From: Streptomyces flavotricini
GTDB taxonomy: Bacteria; Actinomycetota; Actinomycetes; Streptomycetales; Streptomycetaceae
Direction of reading: 5' to 3'
Length of the DNA: 64,000 nucleotides
Assembly: GCF_020639365.1 (NCBI RefSeq)
Contig: NZ_JAINUL010000001.1
Coordinates: 441,437 to 505,436 of the forward strand
Part shown: piece by piece, positions 51,101 to 59,265 of the stretch
Position numbering within the stretch: the stretch's first letter is position 1
Layout: each line of letters begins with the position of its first letter
The notes under the pieces: model-generated
What the model was told of the DNA's origin: nothing
Database searches by the model: none
The model's input: only the letters and a program-made list of their open reading frames with translations
Position numbers and translations under genes: made by a program

Positions 51101-53109
51101 GCAGCGGCTTCACCGGCGCGGCGTACGCGCACCTGTCCAGCAACGGCGACTTCGAGGCCAACGGCTTCGCCGACCTGTGGTCGCGCGACGGCAACGGCCG
51201 CATCACGGAGTTCCCCGGGCAGGCCCCTGCCGGGGGCACCGCCTTCGGTGCCGGCAGGCAGCTCGTACTCGGCGGCACCTCGTGGTCGGAGTGCCAGGCG
51301 TTCACCTCCACCGCCACCGGCACGCACACGCTGTGCGGTCCGATCCTCGCCAAGTACCTGGCCAAGGGCGGCACTTCGATCGGCTATCCGACCACCGACG
51401 TGCTCGTCCCGTCCGACGGCGTGGGCCGCTACGTCAACCTCCGCGGCCCGGGCCAGACCAGTGACAACGGCTCCGTCTACTGGCACCCGAGCAGCGGCGC
51501 GTGGATCGTGTGGGGCGGCATCCGGGCCAAGTGGCTCGCGCTGGGCGCCGAGAAGGGCATCCTGGGCTACCCGACCTCCGACGAGACCCCCACCTTCGAC
51601 GGCACCGGAAGGTTCTCCACCTTCTACTCCGCCGCCGGCGGCAAGGGCGGGATCTTCTGGTCCACCGAGACCGGCGCGTGGTCCGTCCACGGCTCGATCT
51701 ACGCCACGTACGTCTCCCTCGGCGGTCCGGCCAGCCGGATCGGCTACCCGGTCACCGACGAGACCAACGTGGGGGACGGCTCCGTCGCCCGCTTCAATCA
51801 CTTCCGGCCCCGCTCCGACGCCGAAGCCACCGCATCCATCTACTGGAGCAAGGGCAACGGCGCCTCGGCGATCCGCGGTTCGATACGCAGGCGGTGGATC
51901 GCGATGGGCGCCGAGAAGAGCACCCTCGGCTACCCGACCTCGTACGAGTACGAGGTGGCGGGCGGTGTCCGCGAGGACTTCGAGAAGGGCTACATCCGCG
52001 CCAACACCGTGACCGGCGCGACTCTGGAGCACCAGCCGGCGGACCGGACCGCGCACCTGCGCACCGACCTGTCGGGCGACTTCAACGGCGACGGCCGCAG
52101 CGATCTCGCCACCGTCTACGACTACGGCGACAACACCTGCGCCCTGTGGGTCTTCGACGCGCTGCCCGACGGCGGGTACGCGCGGCCCACGGTGCGCTGG
52201 ACCAGCGCCAAGGGCGGATTCTCGTACCAGCGCGCCAAGTGGACGGCGGGCGACGTCAACGGAGACGGCCGCGCCGACATCGTCGCGCTGTACGGCTACG
52301 CCGACGGGTCCAACTCCCTGTGGAGCTTCCTGTCCAACACCACGGGTACGTTCACCCCGGTCAAGGGGGTGACGACCGCGGTCGGCACCGGCGCCGGCTC
52401 CTTCGACTGGGCCAAGGCGAAGCCCCTCGCCGGTGACTTCAACGGGGACGGCAAGGCGGACGTCGCCATGGTCTACGACTACGGCAACGGCGAAGCAGGG
52501 GCCCACACCTGGACCTCGAAGGGTGACGGGTTCTTCAACGCGGCGTCCGCGAGCTGGCGGACGCCCGCGGGCAACTGGTGGATCGACCACGCCACGTTCC
52601 GTGTCGGCGACATGAACGGCGACAAGCGGGACGACATCGTCGCCCTCTACGGGTACACGGCCGGCGGCGTCGCGGTCTTCACCTTCCTCGCCCAGCCGAA
52701 CGGCGGCGTCGCCGCCCCGGTGAAGTCGTGGAACCAGCCCGCCGGCGGTGCCTGGGAGTACGCGAAGATCAAGTTCACGGCCGGCGACTACAACGGCGAC
52801 GGCCGCGCCGACGCCGCCCTGATGTACGACCACGGGGACGGCCACGCCTCGCTGTCGACGCTGCTCGCCAAGCCCGACGGGACGGTCGCGGACGCGGTCC
52901 GCAGCTGGGACACCCCGGAGGGGAACTGGTACGGCACGAACGCCGGCATGCCGCTCTCGGGCGACTCCGACGGCGACGGCCGTGACGACATCTCCTCGCT
53001 GTACAACTACGCGAGCGGAGCCTCGGGCACCTTCACCTTCAAGAGCCGCCCCGACGGCGGCTTCGAGAACGGCTTCCTGAGCTGGCAGACCCTGCCCGGC
53101 ACCTGGTAA
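48169..53109 (+). CDS. Secreted DNRLRE/LGFP/FG-GAP surface protein
   Basis: A 1646-residue exported protein divergent from the RHS toxin. A signal peptide with Ala-rich stretch ends near residue 45. Residues about 335-525 are a DNRLRE domain ('TYPVVIDPTWDAWKTAW...STLRVKQKSAGSWSCKSGDIQVWDTGTISKSTTWNNQPDW'). Immunoglobulin-like strands follow; a first FG-GAP block ('GDLNGDGTVDIWSVD', 'DDDNGDGRVDDSDQPDLLV'), then LGFP repeats at about 1045-1265 ('LGAEKGILGYPTSDE', 'GGPASRIGYPVTDE'), then five FG-GAP repeats with calcium-loop DxNxDG motifs (about 1295-1600). LGFP repeats bind cell wall. GTG 48169 follows GAGGAA. It may be the cell-surface partner of the RHS toxin. Confidence 0.88.
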   Translation: MRPPLARQRATGQLQLRASALVATLALTAGLTGTAPLAAAADSGPAAGASAPAAEAEKAAAEAKRTGKPVEIVGLRTETDEVWANPNGTRTAEHALVPIRVRQGGKLIPVDTTLHKGTDGRLAPKAASIGLTFSGGGDSPLAVMSENGRDVALSWPAPLPEPRLDGSSALYPEVLPGVDLRVSATVDSFSHALVVKSREAAANPALASLAFGLKAEGLTVRAEADGQLLAVDPAGQTVFGSAKPQMWDAGGQKAQAAAAQTAPAPAAKSPARSAAYGVAAAPAAGSAPAEAPPAPVEGVTTGARQADLGVRLNGSTLTLTPDQGLLKAPETTYPVVIDPTWDAWKTAWTIAYKHNAFPSSPNTNYWNGGTLSKDARVGCAKDAANGDAVICAKTFFQVGMKDYWDKQIIESTLRVKQKSAGSWSCKSGDIQVWDTGTISKSTTWNNQPDWQRLVDSSGQSYGGRNCPGDGDLIELNVKSAVEEAAKKHWGNWTFGLKAAKDTVDVSWRRLDPNSARISTTFNTTPDKITDRSTDPSTACAGGVVGTTDEIVLRARVKDKDKGDVSLGAEFHWWKDGSSSQTKSVIKASNGNVAQLHIPAKDLNGTYRWDVRTLDNVGPAGPWAGQCLFTIDRTRPDRTPVVTSKQFPENEDDPAKTGFARSEGTFTLSANGVKDVTGFEWWTDSNPKVNKIPPTTVGGSVDVKYTPTTAGPQRLFVRSLDASGNRSNLKEYLFYAKRLATRDKHGDLNGDGTVDIWSVDPGSGLLWMHPGKGDGTFDLSRQLDGQGSFADAASLTHRGSWNEDYYEDLVALQPSPDNSRKNLYVYPNKGDGDLESADANRIELQVGNPDLDDHWANADQAVAIGSVDDDNGDGRVDDSDQPDLLVKTGDQLWLYRGSAVGFLDAFGEPVLLGNADWKNMTLMAPGDLNGDRLPEVWARDTATGKIHQYTSRVTTEPGAVTVADLSVFADPAVRTTSIGSGFTGAAYAHLSSNGDFEANGFADLWSRDGNGRITEFPGQAPAGGTAFGAGRQLVLGGTSWSECQAFTSTATGTHTLCGPILAKYLAKGGTSIGYPTTDVLVPSDGVGRYVNLRGPGQTSDNGSVYWHPSSGAWIVWGGIRAKWLALGAEKGILGYPTSDETPTFDGTGRFSTFYSAAGGKGGIFWSTETGAWSVHGSIYATYVSLGGPASRIGYPVTDETNVGDGSVARFNHFRPRSDAEATASIYWSKGNGASAIRGSIRRRWIAMGAEKSTLGYPTSYEYEVAGGVREDFEKGYIRANTVTGATLEHQPADRTAHLRTDLSGDFNGDGRSDLATVYDYGDNTCALWVFDALPDGGYARPTVRWTSAKGGFSYQRAKWTAGDVNGDGRADIVALYGYADGSNSLWSFLSNTTGTFTPVKGVTTAVGTGAGSFDWAKAKPLAGDFNGDGKADVAMVYDYGNGEAGAHTWTSKGDGFFNAASASWRTPAGNWWIDHATFRVGDMNGDKRDDIVALYGYTAGGVAVFTFLAQPNGGVAAPVKSWNQPAGGAWEYAKIKFTAGDYNGDGRADAALMYDHGDGHASLSTLLAKPDGTVADAVRSWDTPEGNWYGTNAGMPLSGDSDGDGRDDISSLYNYASGASGTFTFKSRPDGGFENGFLSWQTLPGTW

Positions 53110-53133
53110 CCCCGCCCGCCCCCCACTGACCCG

Positions 53134-53173
53134 GGGCCCCGTGCCGCCACCCGTGGCGGCACGGGGCCCTTTT
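53134..53173 (+). terminator. Strong Rho-independent terminator
   Basis: A perfect 16-bp stem (GGGCCCCGTGCCGCCA with its complement), CCCG loop and a TTTT run lies 25 bp after the FG-GAP gene stop. It is the clearest intrinsic terminator in the window. Confidence 0.88.
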
Positions 53174-53284
53174 CATCGGAGCGCGGCCGTGCCGGCGGTT
53201 GCCCTGCGGCCCGCCGGAAAGCCCACCGGTGCGGATCCTCGACCCGGTCCCGCCTCGGGCCGCGACACGGAAGGCCCCCGGAGT

Positions 53285-53630
53285 GCGGGGACCCGCATCT
53301 GCTGTTCCCCGCCGCAGAGCTGGTCCCCGCGGTGCCCGCGCCGCTCCCCCAGCCGCGGGAGCAGTTCGAGGACGCGGGCCCTCGTCCACGGGCCCGCTCC
53401 GGCCAGGACGGCGGCGGGATCGCGTACGTGCCGCAGGACCCGCTCGATCCGGCAGCCCGCGAAGGACGCGTCGGCGAAGGGCAGGTCGTGTGCGTCGGCG
53501 TGGACGAGCCTGACCGGGAGCCCGTGGGCCCCGAGCCGCACCCGGCTCGCCTCCAGCATCACGCTGCTGGAGTCCAGGACGCGGTGGCCCGGCTTCACGG
53601 CCAGGCCCGCACGCACACGGGCCGGGCTCG
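53285..53630 (-). pseudogene. Remnant chimera: methyltransferase joined to LivF-type ATPase
   Basis: Reading the minus strand, 'GLAVKPGHRVLD' (motif I start of a class I SAM methyltransferase) joins directly to 'SSSVMLEASRVRLGAHGLPVRLVHADAHDLPFADASFAGCRIERVLRHVRDPAAVLAG', so the glycine-rich loop and following strand, about 25 residues, are deleted. Without a stop, the frame continues into 'RVLELLPRLGERRGHRGDQLCGGEQQMRVPALRG', which resembles the ABC signature region of LivF-type branched-chain amino-acid ATPases (LSGGEQQM). No start, Walker A or methyltransferase C-terminus remains. The simplest reading is two decayed genes fused by deletion. Coordinates are approximate. Confidence 0.6.
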
Positions 53631-53644
53631 GTTGAGGGCCCGGG

Positions 53645-55186
53645 TCAGTGCGAGCCGGGGCGGGTGGTACGGGGGTGGGCCGCTTCGAAGCGGTGGAAGG
53701 CCGCTTCCTGCCGCCACTCGACCTGCGCCTTCGGGCTGCCGGCGAGGAAGCCGGCGCACCGCGCGCCCGGGTGCTCGGCGCCTTGGCGCTCGCCGGCGCA
53801 CGGCCCGGCCGGCCGGTAGCCGCCCCGCAGGTCACGGTTCCAGATGCTGCGGCCGGGCAGGAACGAGTGCTCCAGGGAGGCTCGGGCCAGGTCCCTCAGT
53901 TCGGGGTAGCCGAGCCCGTACATCTGCGCGGCCCGCCGGTACTCGTCGGTGATCTCGATCCGGGACACGCCCGGGTCGTCGGTGGCGAGGACGACCGGCA
54001 CGCCGTGGCGTCGGTAGGTGGCGAAGGGGTGTGCGTCGCCGGAGACGCGCAGGATCTGCTCGTTGCTGTGGAAGGGGACCTCGACCGCGATCCGCCGGTC
54101 GGCCATGTAGCGCATGAGCGATTCCCAGCGGTCCTCGTGCAGGACGGACACGCCGTGCCCGATCCGCTCGGCGCGGCCGGTCTGGGCGGCCTCCCTGATG
54201 TGGAAGGTGAGGTCCTCCGGCTTGACCAGGCCGGTTACCAGCTCGCCCGCGTGCAGGGTGATGTGCGCCTTGGGGTACTGGGTCTTCAGGTAGTTCAGCA
54301 TCCGCATGTGCAGGCGGTAGTCGCGCAGGGCGACCTCGCCGTCCTCCGGCTGCACCAGGTTGACGGCGACGAAGCGCGGGTCCTGCGAGGCCAGCCGCAT
54401 CCCGAGCGCCATCTGGGTGAACACCCGCTCGGGCGTGCCGAGACGGGCGACCTGGGAGATCCAGCGGTACGGGAGGGAGCAGGCGGCGTCGGGTCGCGGG
54501 GTGTCGCAGTGCGCGGCGGCACGGAACTCGGTGTCGGTCGTGTCGGCATCGGTGCGGGCCTGCCGGACGACCGCGTCGAGGCCTCCGTCGGCGAGGAGCT
54601 CGTCGTGCATGCGGTCGAGGTCGGCGTCGTAGCCCACCCGGTCGGCGAGGGCGCGGGCCTGGCCGGAGGCCGGGGTGATCATGGTCTCCAGGTAGAACTG
54701 GTTCTGCCGGGCGGCCGTGTTGGCGACTTCCGCGAGAATGCGGCCGGGGTGGCGCCAGGGCACTTCGCCGAACTTGTCGAAGGTCGCGAAGAAGTGGTCG
54801 TGGCCGTTGCCGTCGGCCGGGAAGTCCTGCATCGACCAGGCCTGGATGACCTGACGGCGGAACGCGGCGTCGGTGACGGCGTCGGCGGCGGGGCGGGTTC
54901 CCGCCCCGCACGGCGGGGGCACGGCGGTGGTGGTGTCGGTGGTGATGCACAGGCCGTCTTCGGCGGCGAGTTGGATCAGGAACTCGGTGGTGACCGCTCC
55001 GGAGAGGTGGTTGTGCAGGTCACCGCCCTTGGGCAGGTCGGCGAAGAAGTCCTTCGGGCGGGGGGCGGCGGCGGGTGCGGCGGGTGCCGGGGCCGGGGCC
55101 GGGGCCGGGGCGGCGTACGCGGAGGCGGGTGCGAGCAGGACGAGTGCGGAGAGCGCACCGATCAAGTGGGATGGGATCACGGGCAC
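53645..55186 (-). CDS. Secreted adenosine deaminase-like protein
   Basis: A 513-residue metal-dependent hydrolase with a signal peptide and an Ala-Pro repeat spacer (residues about 25-40). Zinc-site motifs occur in order: 'DLHNHLSGA' (H-x-H), 'ITLHAGE', 'RIGHGVSVL' and 'LATDDPGV' (catalytic Asp pair). It matches the adenosine deaminase/ADGF class and would deaminate adenosine outside the cell. The stretch of about 60 residues between HNHLSG and 'WSMQDFPADG' is longer than in cytosolic ADA. GTG 55186 is used since it gives the signal peptide; GTG 55180 is equally possible. It ends at the remnant region. Confidence 0.87.
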   Translation of the reverse strand: MPVIPSHLIGALSALVLLAPASAYAAPAPAPAPAPAAPAAAPRPKDFFADLPKGGDLHNHLSGAVTTEFLIQLAAEDGLCITTDTTTAVPPPCGAGTRPAADAVTDAAFRRQVIQAWSMQDFPADGNGHDHFFATFDKFGEVPWRHPGRILAEVANTAARQNQFYLETMITPASGQARALADRVGYDADLDRMHDELLADGGLDAVVRQARTDADTTDTEFRAAAHCDTPRPDAACSLPYRWISQVARLGTPERVFTQMALGMRLASQDPRFVAVNLVQPEDGEVALRDYRLHMRMLNYLKTQYPKAHITLHAGELVTGLVKPEDLTFHIREAAQTGRAERIGHGVSVLHEDRWESLMRYMADRRIAVEVPFHSNEQILRVSGDAHPFATYRRHGVPVVLATDDPGVSRIEITDEYRRAAQMYGLGYPELRDLARASLEHSFLPGRSIWNRDLRGGYRPAGPCAGERQGAEHPGARCAGFLAGSPKAQVEWRQEAAFHRFEAAHPRTTRPGSH

Positions 55187-55377
55187 ATGGTGGTCAAGCG
55201 GTCCGCCGCGCCACGCGATGCCGGGCCGGGCGCCGCCCGGCGTCACCCGGGAGGCCCCGCGGAGGATCGTTCCTCCTGACGGGACCTTCCAGCCGATCAG
55301 GCCGCCGCCTCGTCCTGAGCGCCGTCACCCCTCGGCGCGGGCCGCGAAGCTCGGCCGACGGTTCGTTCCCCTGTGCC

Positions 55378-56190
55378 TCACACCGTCCCGGCGCGGTGCG
55401 CGGTGACGATCCAGGCGCGGGAGTCGAACCGGACGCCCTCGTCGGTCAGGTGCTCGGCGAGCGCACCGCGCAGGTTCTCGACGGCGCGGGCGGCGGCAGC
55501 CGGATCCAGTCGCCCGAGGGTTTCACTCGTGCACGTGAAGCCGCGGACCCAGTCGAGGGCTGCGGCCGCGTCAGGACCGTAGTAGACCGGCTCGTGGACG
55601 TCGGTGAACGCGACGTCCACGAACCCCGCGCCCCGCAGGATCTCCCGCACGGCAGCCGGATCGGCGAGCGAGAACGGGTCCGGTCCCCCGGAGGCGCCGG
55701 CCGCCTTCCCTGCGGCCGCTTCGAGGCACCTGCGGATGGTGACGTCCCACGCGTTGAGCTCGGGCGCCCGCCAGACCATCATCACCAGGCGCCCCGCCGG
55801 GCGCAGCGCCCGCCCGACGTTGGCGAACGCGGCGGCGGGGTCGTCGAAGAACATCGTGCCGAACCTGCTGATCGCCAGGTCGAAGCGCTCCGGCGGGAAC
55901 CGGTGCACCTGGGCGTCGGCCTGCTCGAAGGCGACGTTGCGCAGCCCTTCGGCCCGGGCCAGCCCGCGGGCACGCTCGAGCGCGGGCGCCGAGACGTCGA
56001 TGCCGAGCACGCTGCCCGCCCGGGCCGTACGCGCGGCCTCGCGGGTGGTCTGCCCGGCACCGCAGCCGATGTCGAGTACGTGGTCGCGGAACCGGACTCC
56101 CGCCGCCCGGCGCAGCACCTCGTTGTGCCTGCGCAGCTCGGCGTCGTAGCCGCCGGTGCCGGGCGTCAGATCGCCCGTGGCGTGTCGCAT
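55378..56190 (-). CDS. Class I SAM-dependent methyltransferase
   Basis: A 270-residue methyltransferase. Motif I is 'HVLDIGCGAGQTTREAARTARAGSVLGIDVSAPALERAR' (SAM binding), followed by 'FEQADAQVHRFPPERFDLAISRFGTMFFDDP' and 'RALRPAGRLVMMVWRAPELNAW'. It fits the UbiE/CMAS-like general methyltransferases; the acceptor is unknown. GAGGGGA precedes ATG 56190; a second ATG (56208) upstream is possible. It is divergent from a short-chain dehydrogenase gene, with two identical-form palindromes in the 124-bp interval. Confidence 0.85.
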   Translation of the reverse strand: MRHATGDLTPGTGGYDAELRRHNEVLRRAAGVRFRDHVLDIGCGAGQTTREAARTARAGSVLGIDVSAPALERARGLARAEGLRNVAFEQADAQVHRFPPERFDLAISRFGTMFFDDPAAAFANVGRALRPAGRLVMMVWRAPELNAWDVTIRRCLEAAAGKAAGASGGPDPFSLADPAAVREILRGAGFVDVAFTDVHEPVYYGPDAAAALDWVRGFTCTSETLGRLDPAAAARAVENLRGALAEHLTDEGVRFDSRAWIVTAHRAGTV

Positions 56191-56230
56191 CGCAGTCCCC
56201 TCATGCACCCATCTTTACCGCAACCTCAAA

Positions 56231-56289
56231 CGGATACATCATCCGCATACATGTTACGGTCGTCCTCGATTAAACGGATGATCCATCCG
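56231..56289. promoter_or_regulatory. Twin CGGAT-N5-ATCCG operators
   Basis: CGGAT-acatc-ATCCG (56231-56245) and CGGAT-gatcc-ATCCG (56275-56289) are perfect 5-bp-arm palindromes with identical arms, centres 44 bp apart, in the AT-rich divergent region between methyltransferase and SDR genes. No regulator gene is next to them. Confidence 0.65.
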
Positions 56290-56314
56290 ATTGCCTGCCC
56301 GGAGGAGACGCGTG

Positions 56315-57205
56315 ATGAAGAGAACCGCCGTGGTCACGGCCTCGACCGCCGGCATCGGCCTGGAGACCGCACTGGGTCTGGCCGCCGCCGGTCACGCGGT
56401 CACCGTGGTCGGACGCGACCCCGACCGGGGCGCCCGCGCGGTCGAGCGCATCAACGCGACCGGCCCGGCCCACCCGGCCCGGTTCCTGGCCGCCGACCTC
56501 GCCTCCCTCGACGAGGTACGCGCGCTCGCCGACCGCCTCGCCGCCGAACACGCCGCCTCGGGCGAACGGCTGGACGTACTGGTCAACAACGTCGGCGCGA
56601 TGTTCGCCGACCGGCACAGCCTGGGCGGTGTCGAGGCGTCGTTCCTCGTCAACCACCTCTCCCCCTACCTGCTGACCGAGCTCCTGCTCCCCACCCTGAC
56701 GGCCGCCGCTCCGAGCCGGATCGTCAACGTCACCTCGGGTGCGGTCGGGGTCGCCAAGCGGGTGTTCGACGATGTCGAGCCGCCCGGCGGCTACTACGGC
56801 TTCCACTGGTACGGTCGCGCCAAACTCGCCAACCTCGCCTACACCCTCGACCTGGCCGCGCGGCTCGACGGCACCGGCGTATCGGTCTTCGCCGCCGACC
56901 CCGGCGGCGCCGCCACCGACATGACCGACGGCACCTTGACCGACCCGAAGATCGTCACCCCCGCCCTGAGGCTCATGTGGCCCTTGGTGCGCCGCAAGTT
57001 CGAGCGATCGACCTCCGGCCCCGCCTCCGTCGCGGCCAGGCCCTCGATCGCCGCCGCCACCGACCGCGCCCTGACGGGCCGTACCGGCCTCGTCATCGGC
57101 GCCCGGGCAACCCCGGTCGCCCCCTTCCGGGCGGCGACCGACCCCCGCATCGCCGGGGCCGTACGCCGGCTCAGCGAACGGCACGCACCGCTCGTGACCC
57201 CCTGA
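56315..57205 (+). CDS. Short-chain dehydrogenase/reductase
   Basis: A 296-residue SDR, probably NADP-dependent. Cofactor motif 'VVTASTAGIGLETALGLAAAGHAVTVVGRD' (TASTAGIG), 'LVNNVGAMFADR' (NNxG), 'NVTSGAVG' (catalytic Ser) and 'YYGFHWYGRAKLANLAYTL' (Y-x-x-x-K) are all present. It resembles retinol dehydrogenase-like/WWOX-type SDRs that act on lipophilic alcohols. GGAGGAG lies before the tandem starts GTG 56312 and ATG 56315. The palindromes upstream suggest regulation together with the divergent methyltransferase. Confidence 0.88.
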   Translation: MKRTAVVTASTAGIGLETALGLAAAGHAVTVVGRDPDRGARAVERINATGPAHPARFLAADLASLDEVRALADRLAAEHAASGERLDVLVNNVGAMFADRHSLGGVEASFLVNHLSPYLLTELLLPTLTAAAPSRIVNVTSGAVGVAKRVFDDVEPPGGYYGFHWYGRAKLANLAYTLDLAARLDGTGVSVFAADPGGAATDMTDGTLTDPKIVTPALRLMWPLVRRKFERSTSGPASVAARPSIAAATDRALTGRTGLVIGARATPVAPFRAATDPRIAGAVRRLSERHAPLVTP

Positions 57206-57438
57206 CCCGCATCCGGTGCCGCCCCCGGGGTGGCTCGCGCCGCCTCGCCGAGACGCGGCCCGCGGAATCACGCGGCTGATCAGGGCAAAAGGGGCCGACA
57301 CCCCCGATGTGCCCTGCGCGAGGCCGCCGGGTGCGGGAACATGGCCCGGAAAGCGCCGGCGGACACGTCCCGACGATGCCGTACACCGGGCCCTGTTCCG
57401 CCGGCGATCCGGGACGCCCGTGGCGAGAGGAGCCGAAG

Positions 57439-57990
57439 ATGTCCTTCCTCGTGTCAGCGCTCGCCGCGTCCCTGGCCGTCCTCCTGCCCCTGGGCGCGGT
57501 CACCGGCCAGGACGTGACGATCGAGGACTCGTTCCGGGCGGCCGGCGGCCCGCACGCGCACCAGGCGGTCACCTTCGACACCAGAGCCGTACCCGTCGGC
57601 GGCAAGGTCACCGTCACCGAGCGGGTCGGCGACGACACCCACGTGGAACTGCGCCTCCAAGGCGTGGAGGCGAACCGGACGTTCGGTGCCCACGTGCACC
57701 AGAAGCCCTGCGGCAGCATGCCCAACGACTCCGGGCCGCACTACCAGGACGCCGTGGACCCCAAACAGCCCTCGACGAACCCCGCATACGCCAATCCCCG
57801 CAACGAGGCGTGGCTCGACATCACCACCGACCGGCACGGCGACGGCGCTTCGGCGTCCACCCTCGACTGGCGGTTCCGCACGGACCGGGCCCGCTCCGTG
57901 GTGATCCACGAGCACGCCACCCATACGGGAACCGGCAGCGCCGGTACGGCCGGGGCGCGGCTCGCCTGCGTCAACGTGCCGTTCAAGTAG
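57439..57990 (+). CDS. Cu/Zn superoxide dismutase-like exported protein
   Basis: A 183-residue protein with an N-terminal signal (SFLVSALAASLAVLLPLGAVTG) and a SOD_Cu-like beta domain. 'EANRTFGAHVHQKPCG' supplies the H-V-H copper ligands and Cys, 'GPHYQD' the bridging histidine position, and 'VVIHEHATHTG' the fourth copper histidine. The usual zinc-loop His and Asp are not seen where 'NEAWLDITTDRHGDG' lies, so dismutase activity is uncertain. It may bind copper. GAGAGGAG precedes ATG 57439. No operon partner. Confidence 0.75.
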   Translation: MSFLVSALAASLAVLLPLGAVTGQDVTIEDSFRAAGGPHAHQAVTFDTRAVPVGGKVTVTERVGDDTHVELRLQGVEANRTFGAHVHQKPCGSMPNDSGPHYQDAVDPKQPSTNPAYANPRNEAWLDITTDRHGDGASASTLDWRFRTDRARSVVIHEHATHTGTGSAGTAGARLACVNVPFK

Positions 57991-58102
57991 GGACGTCCGC
58001 CTTCCTCTCGCCTCCCCGAACGGGCGTCGGCTGCATGCCATGTCCCTGACCAGCTGGGATATGTTGTCCGTCCCACTGGGGGACGACATACGGAGCATGT
58101 GC

Positions 58103-59233
58103 ATGACGCAGAACAGCTGGCCGGGAGCGTACGGGGGCGGTTGGGGTGGCGCCCCGCAGTGGGGAGGCCCCCCACCGGCGCCTCAGCCGGGAGTGATACC
58201 CCTGCGACCACTGGCCCTCGGGGACATCGTCAGCGGATCGTTCGCGACCATCCGCGGCCACTGGAAGACGCTCGCCGGTGTGGTGCTGGCCGTACAGGCG
58301 ATCGTCCTGCCCGTCATGGCCCTCGTGGTGGGCACGGCCGTGGTCGCGGTCCACGACCACTTCGACCCCGTCTTCGATCCGCCGTTCGGCGAGGATCCGG
58401 CGTCCGAGCACGTCGTCCCACTGGTCGTCGCGGCCGTCGCCGTGTTCGTACTGCTCTTCGTCATCGGCGTGCTCGGCGTGTCGGTCATCGCCGCGCTCTG
58501 TCCGGCGGTCCTCAAGGAAGCCGTGATGGGCCGCTCCACCACCTTCCGCGCGCTGTGGCGGTCCTCGGTCCGGCGGGCTCCCGCGGTGGCCGGCGCGCTG
58601 TTCCTCAGCGTCCTGATCGCAGGCGCCCCGGTGTTCCTCGTCCTGGCGGTGTGGGTGCCCCTGGTGGCCTCCGCCGGATCCGGGGACGGCGCGGTCGCGC
58701 TGCTCGGCCTCCTGCCGCTGCTCCTGTTGGCCGCGGTGCCGCTGACCGTCTGGCTCAACATCCGGTTCGGCCTGGCCCCGGCCGTCGTGGTCCTGGAGGG
58801 CGCGGGTCCCGTCACCGCACTGCGCCGCTCGTCGGCGCTGGTACGGGGCGACTGGTGGCGGATCTTCGGCTTCACCCTCGTCGCCGTCATGCTGGCGGGG
58901 GCGATCGCGTACGCGATCCAGCTGCCGTTCAACTTCATCGGCATGTTCGCGATCATGCCCGCCCTCCAGGGGATCCCCGAAGGTGGCGGCGCCCCCTCGG
59001 CGGGGGTCATCACGGCGCTGGTGTTCGCCTTCCTCCTGGTGCTCATCGGCGGCGCCGCGAGCCAGGTCTTCCAGATCGGATACAGCCAGCTGGCGAGCGC
59101 CCTGCTGTACGTCGACCAGCGGATCCGCCGCGAGGGCCTGGCCGAGGCCATCCTCGCCGACCTCGCCGCCGCACCGGCCGCCGGCGCCGCACCCACCGCT
59201 CCGCCCCGGCCCGACGGCGGCGCGGATTCCTGA
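58103..59233 (+). CDS. Polytopic membrane protein (GDPD membrane-domain type)
   Basis: A 376-residue protein with a Gly/Pro-rich N-terminal cytosolic segment (PGAYGGGWGGAPQWGGPPP) and about six transmembrane helices. The block 'LGDIVSGSFATIRGHWKTLAGVVLAVQAIVLP' and the later 'LEGAGPVTALRRSSALVRGDWWRIFGFTLVAV' are typical of the glycerophosphoryl-diester-phosphodiesterase membrane-domain family; no phosphodiesterase catalytic domain is present. Function unknown. GGAG is nine nt before ATG 58103; ATG 58097 is an alternative. It converges on the conservon. Confidence 0.78.
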   Translation: MTQNSWPGAYGGGWGGAPQWGGPPPAPQPGVIPLRPLALGDIVSGSFATIRGHWKTLAGVVLAVQAIVLPVMALVVGTAVVAVHDHFDPVFDPPFGEDPASEHVVPLVVAAVAVFVLLFVIGVLGVSVIAALCPAVLKEAVMGRSTTFRALWRSSVRRAPAVAGALFLSVLIAGAPVFLVLAVWVPLVASAGSGDGAVALLGLLPLLLLAAVPLTVWLNIRFGLAPAVVVLEGAGPVTALRRSSALVRGDWWRIFGFTLVAVMLAGAIAYAIQLPFNFIGMFAIMPALQGIPEGGGAPSAGVITALVFAFLLVLIGGAASQVFQIGYSQLASALLYVDQRIRREGLAEAILADLAAAPAAGAAPTAPPRPDGGADS

Positions 59234-59265
59234 GGAGCGGCCGGCGCGGCCGCCCGCCGCTCGCC

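Noticed and set aside
48550..52845. A 1431-codon open frame opposite the FG-GAP gene
   Set aside because: Same antisense artefact; composition is Val/Gly/Arg/Asp-rich with no recognisable family.
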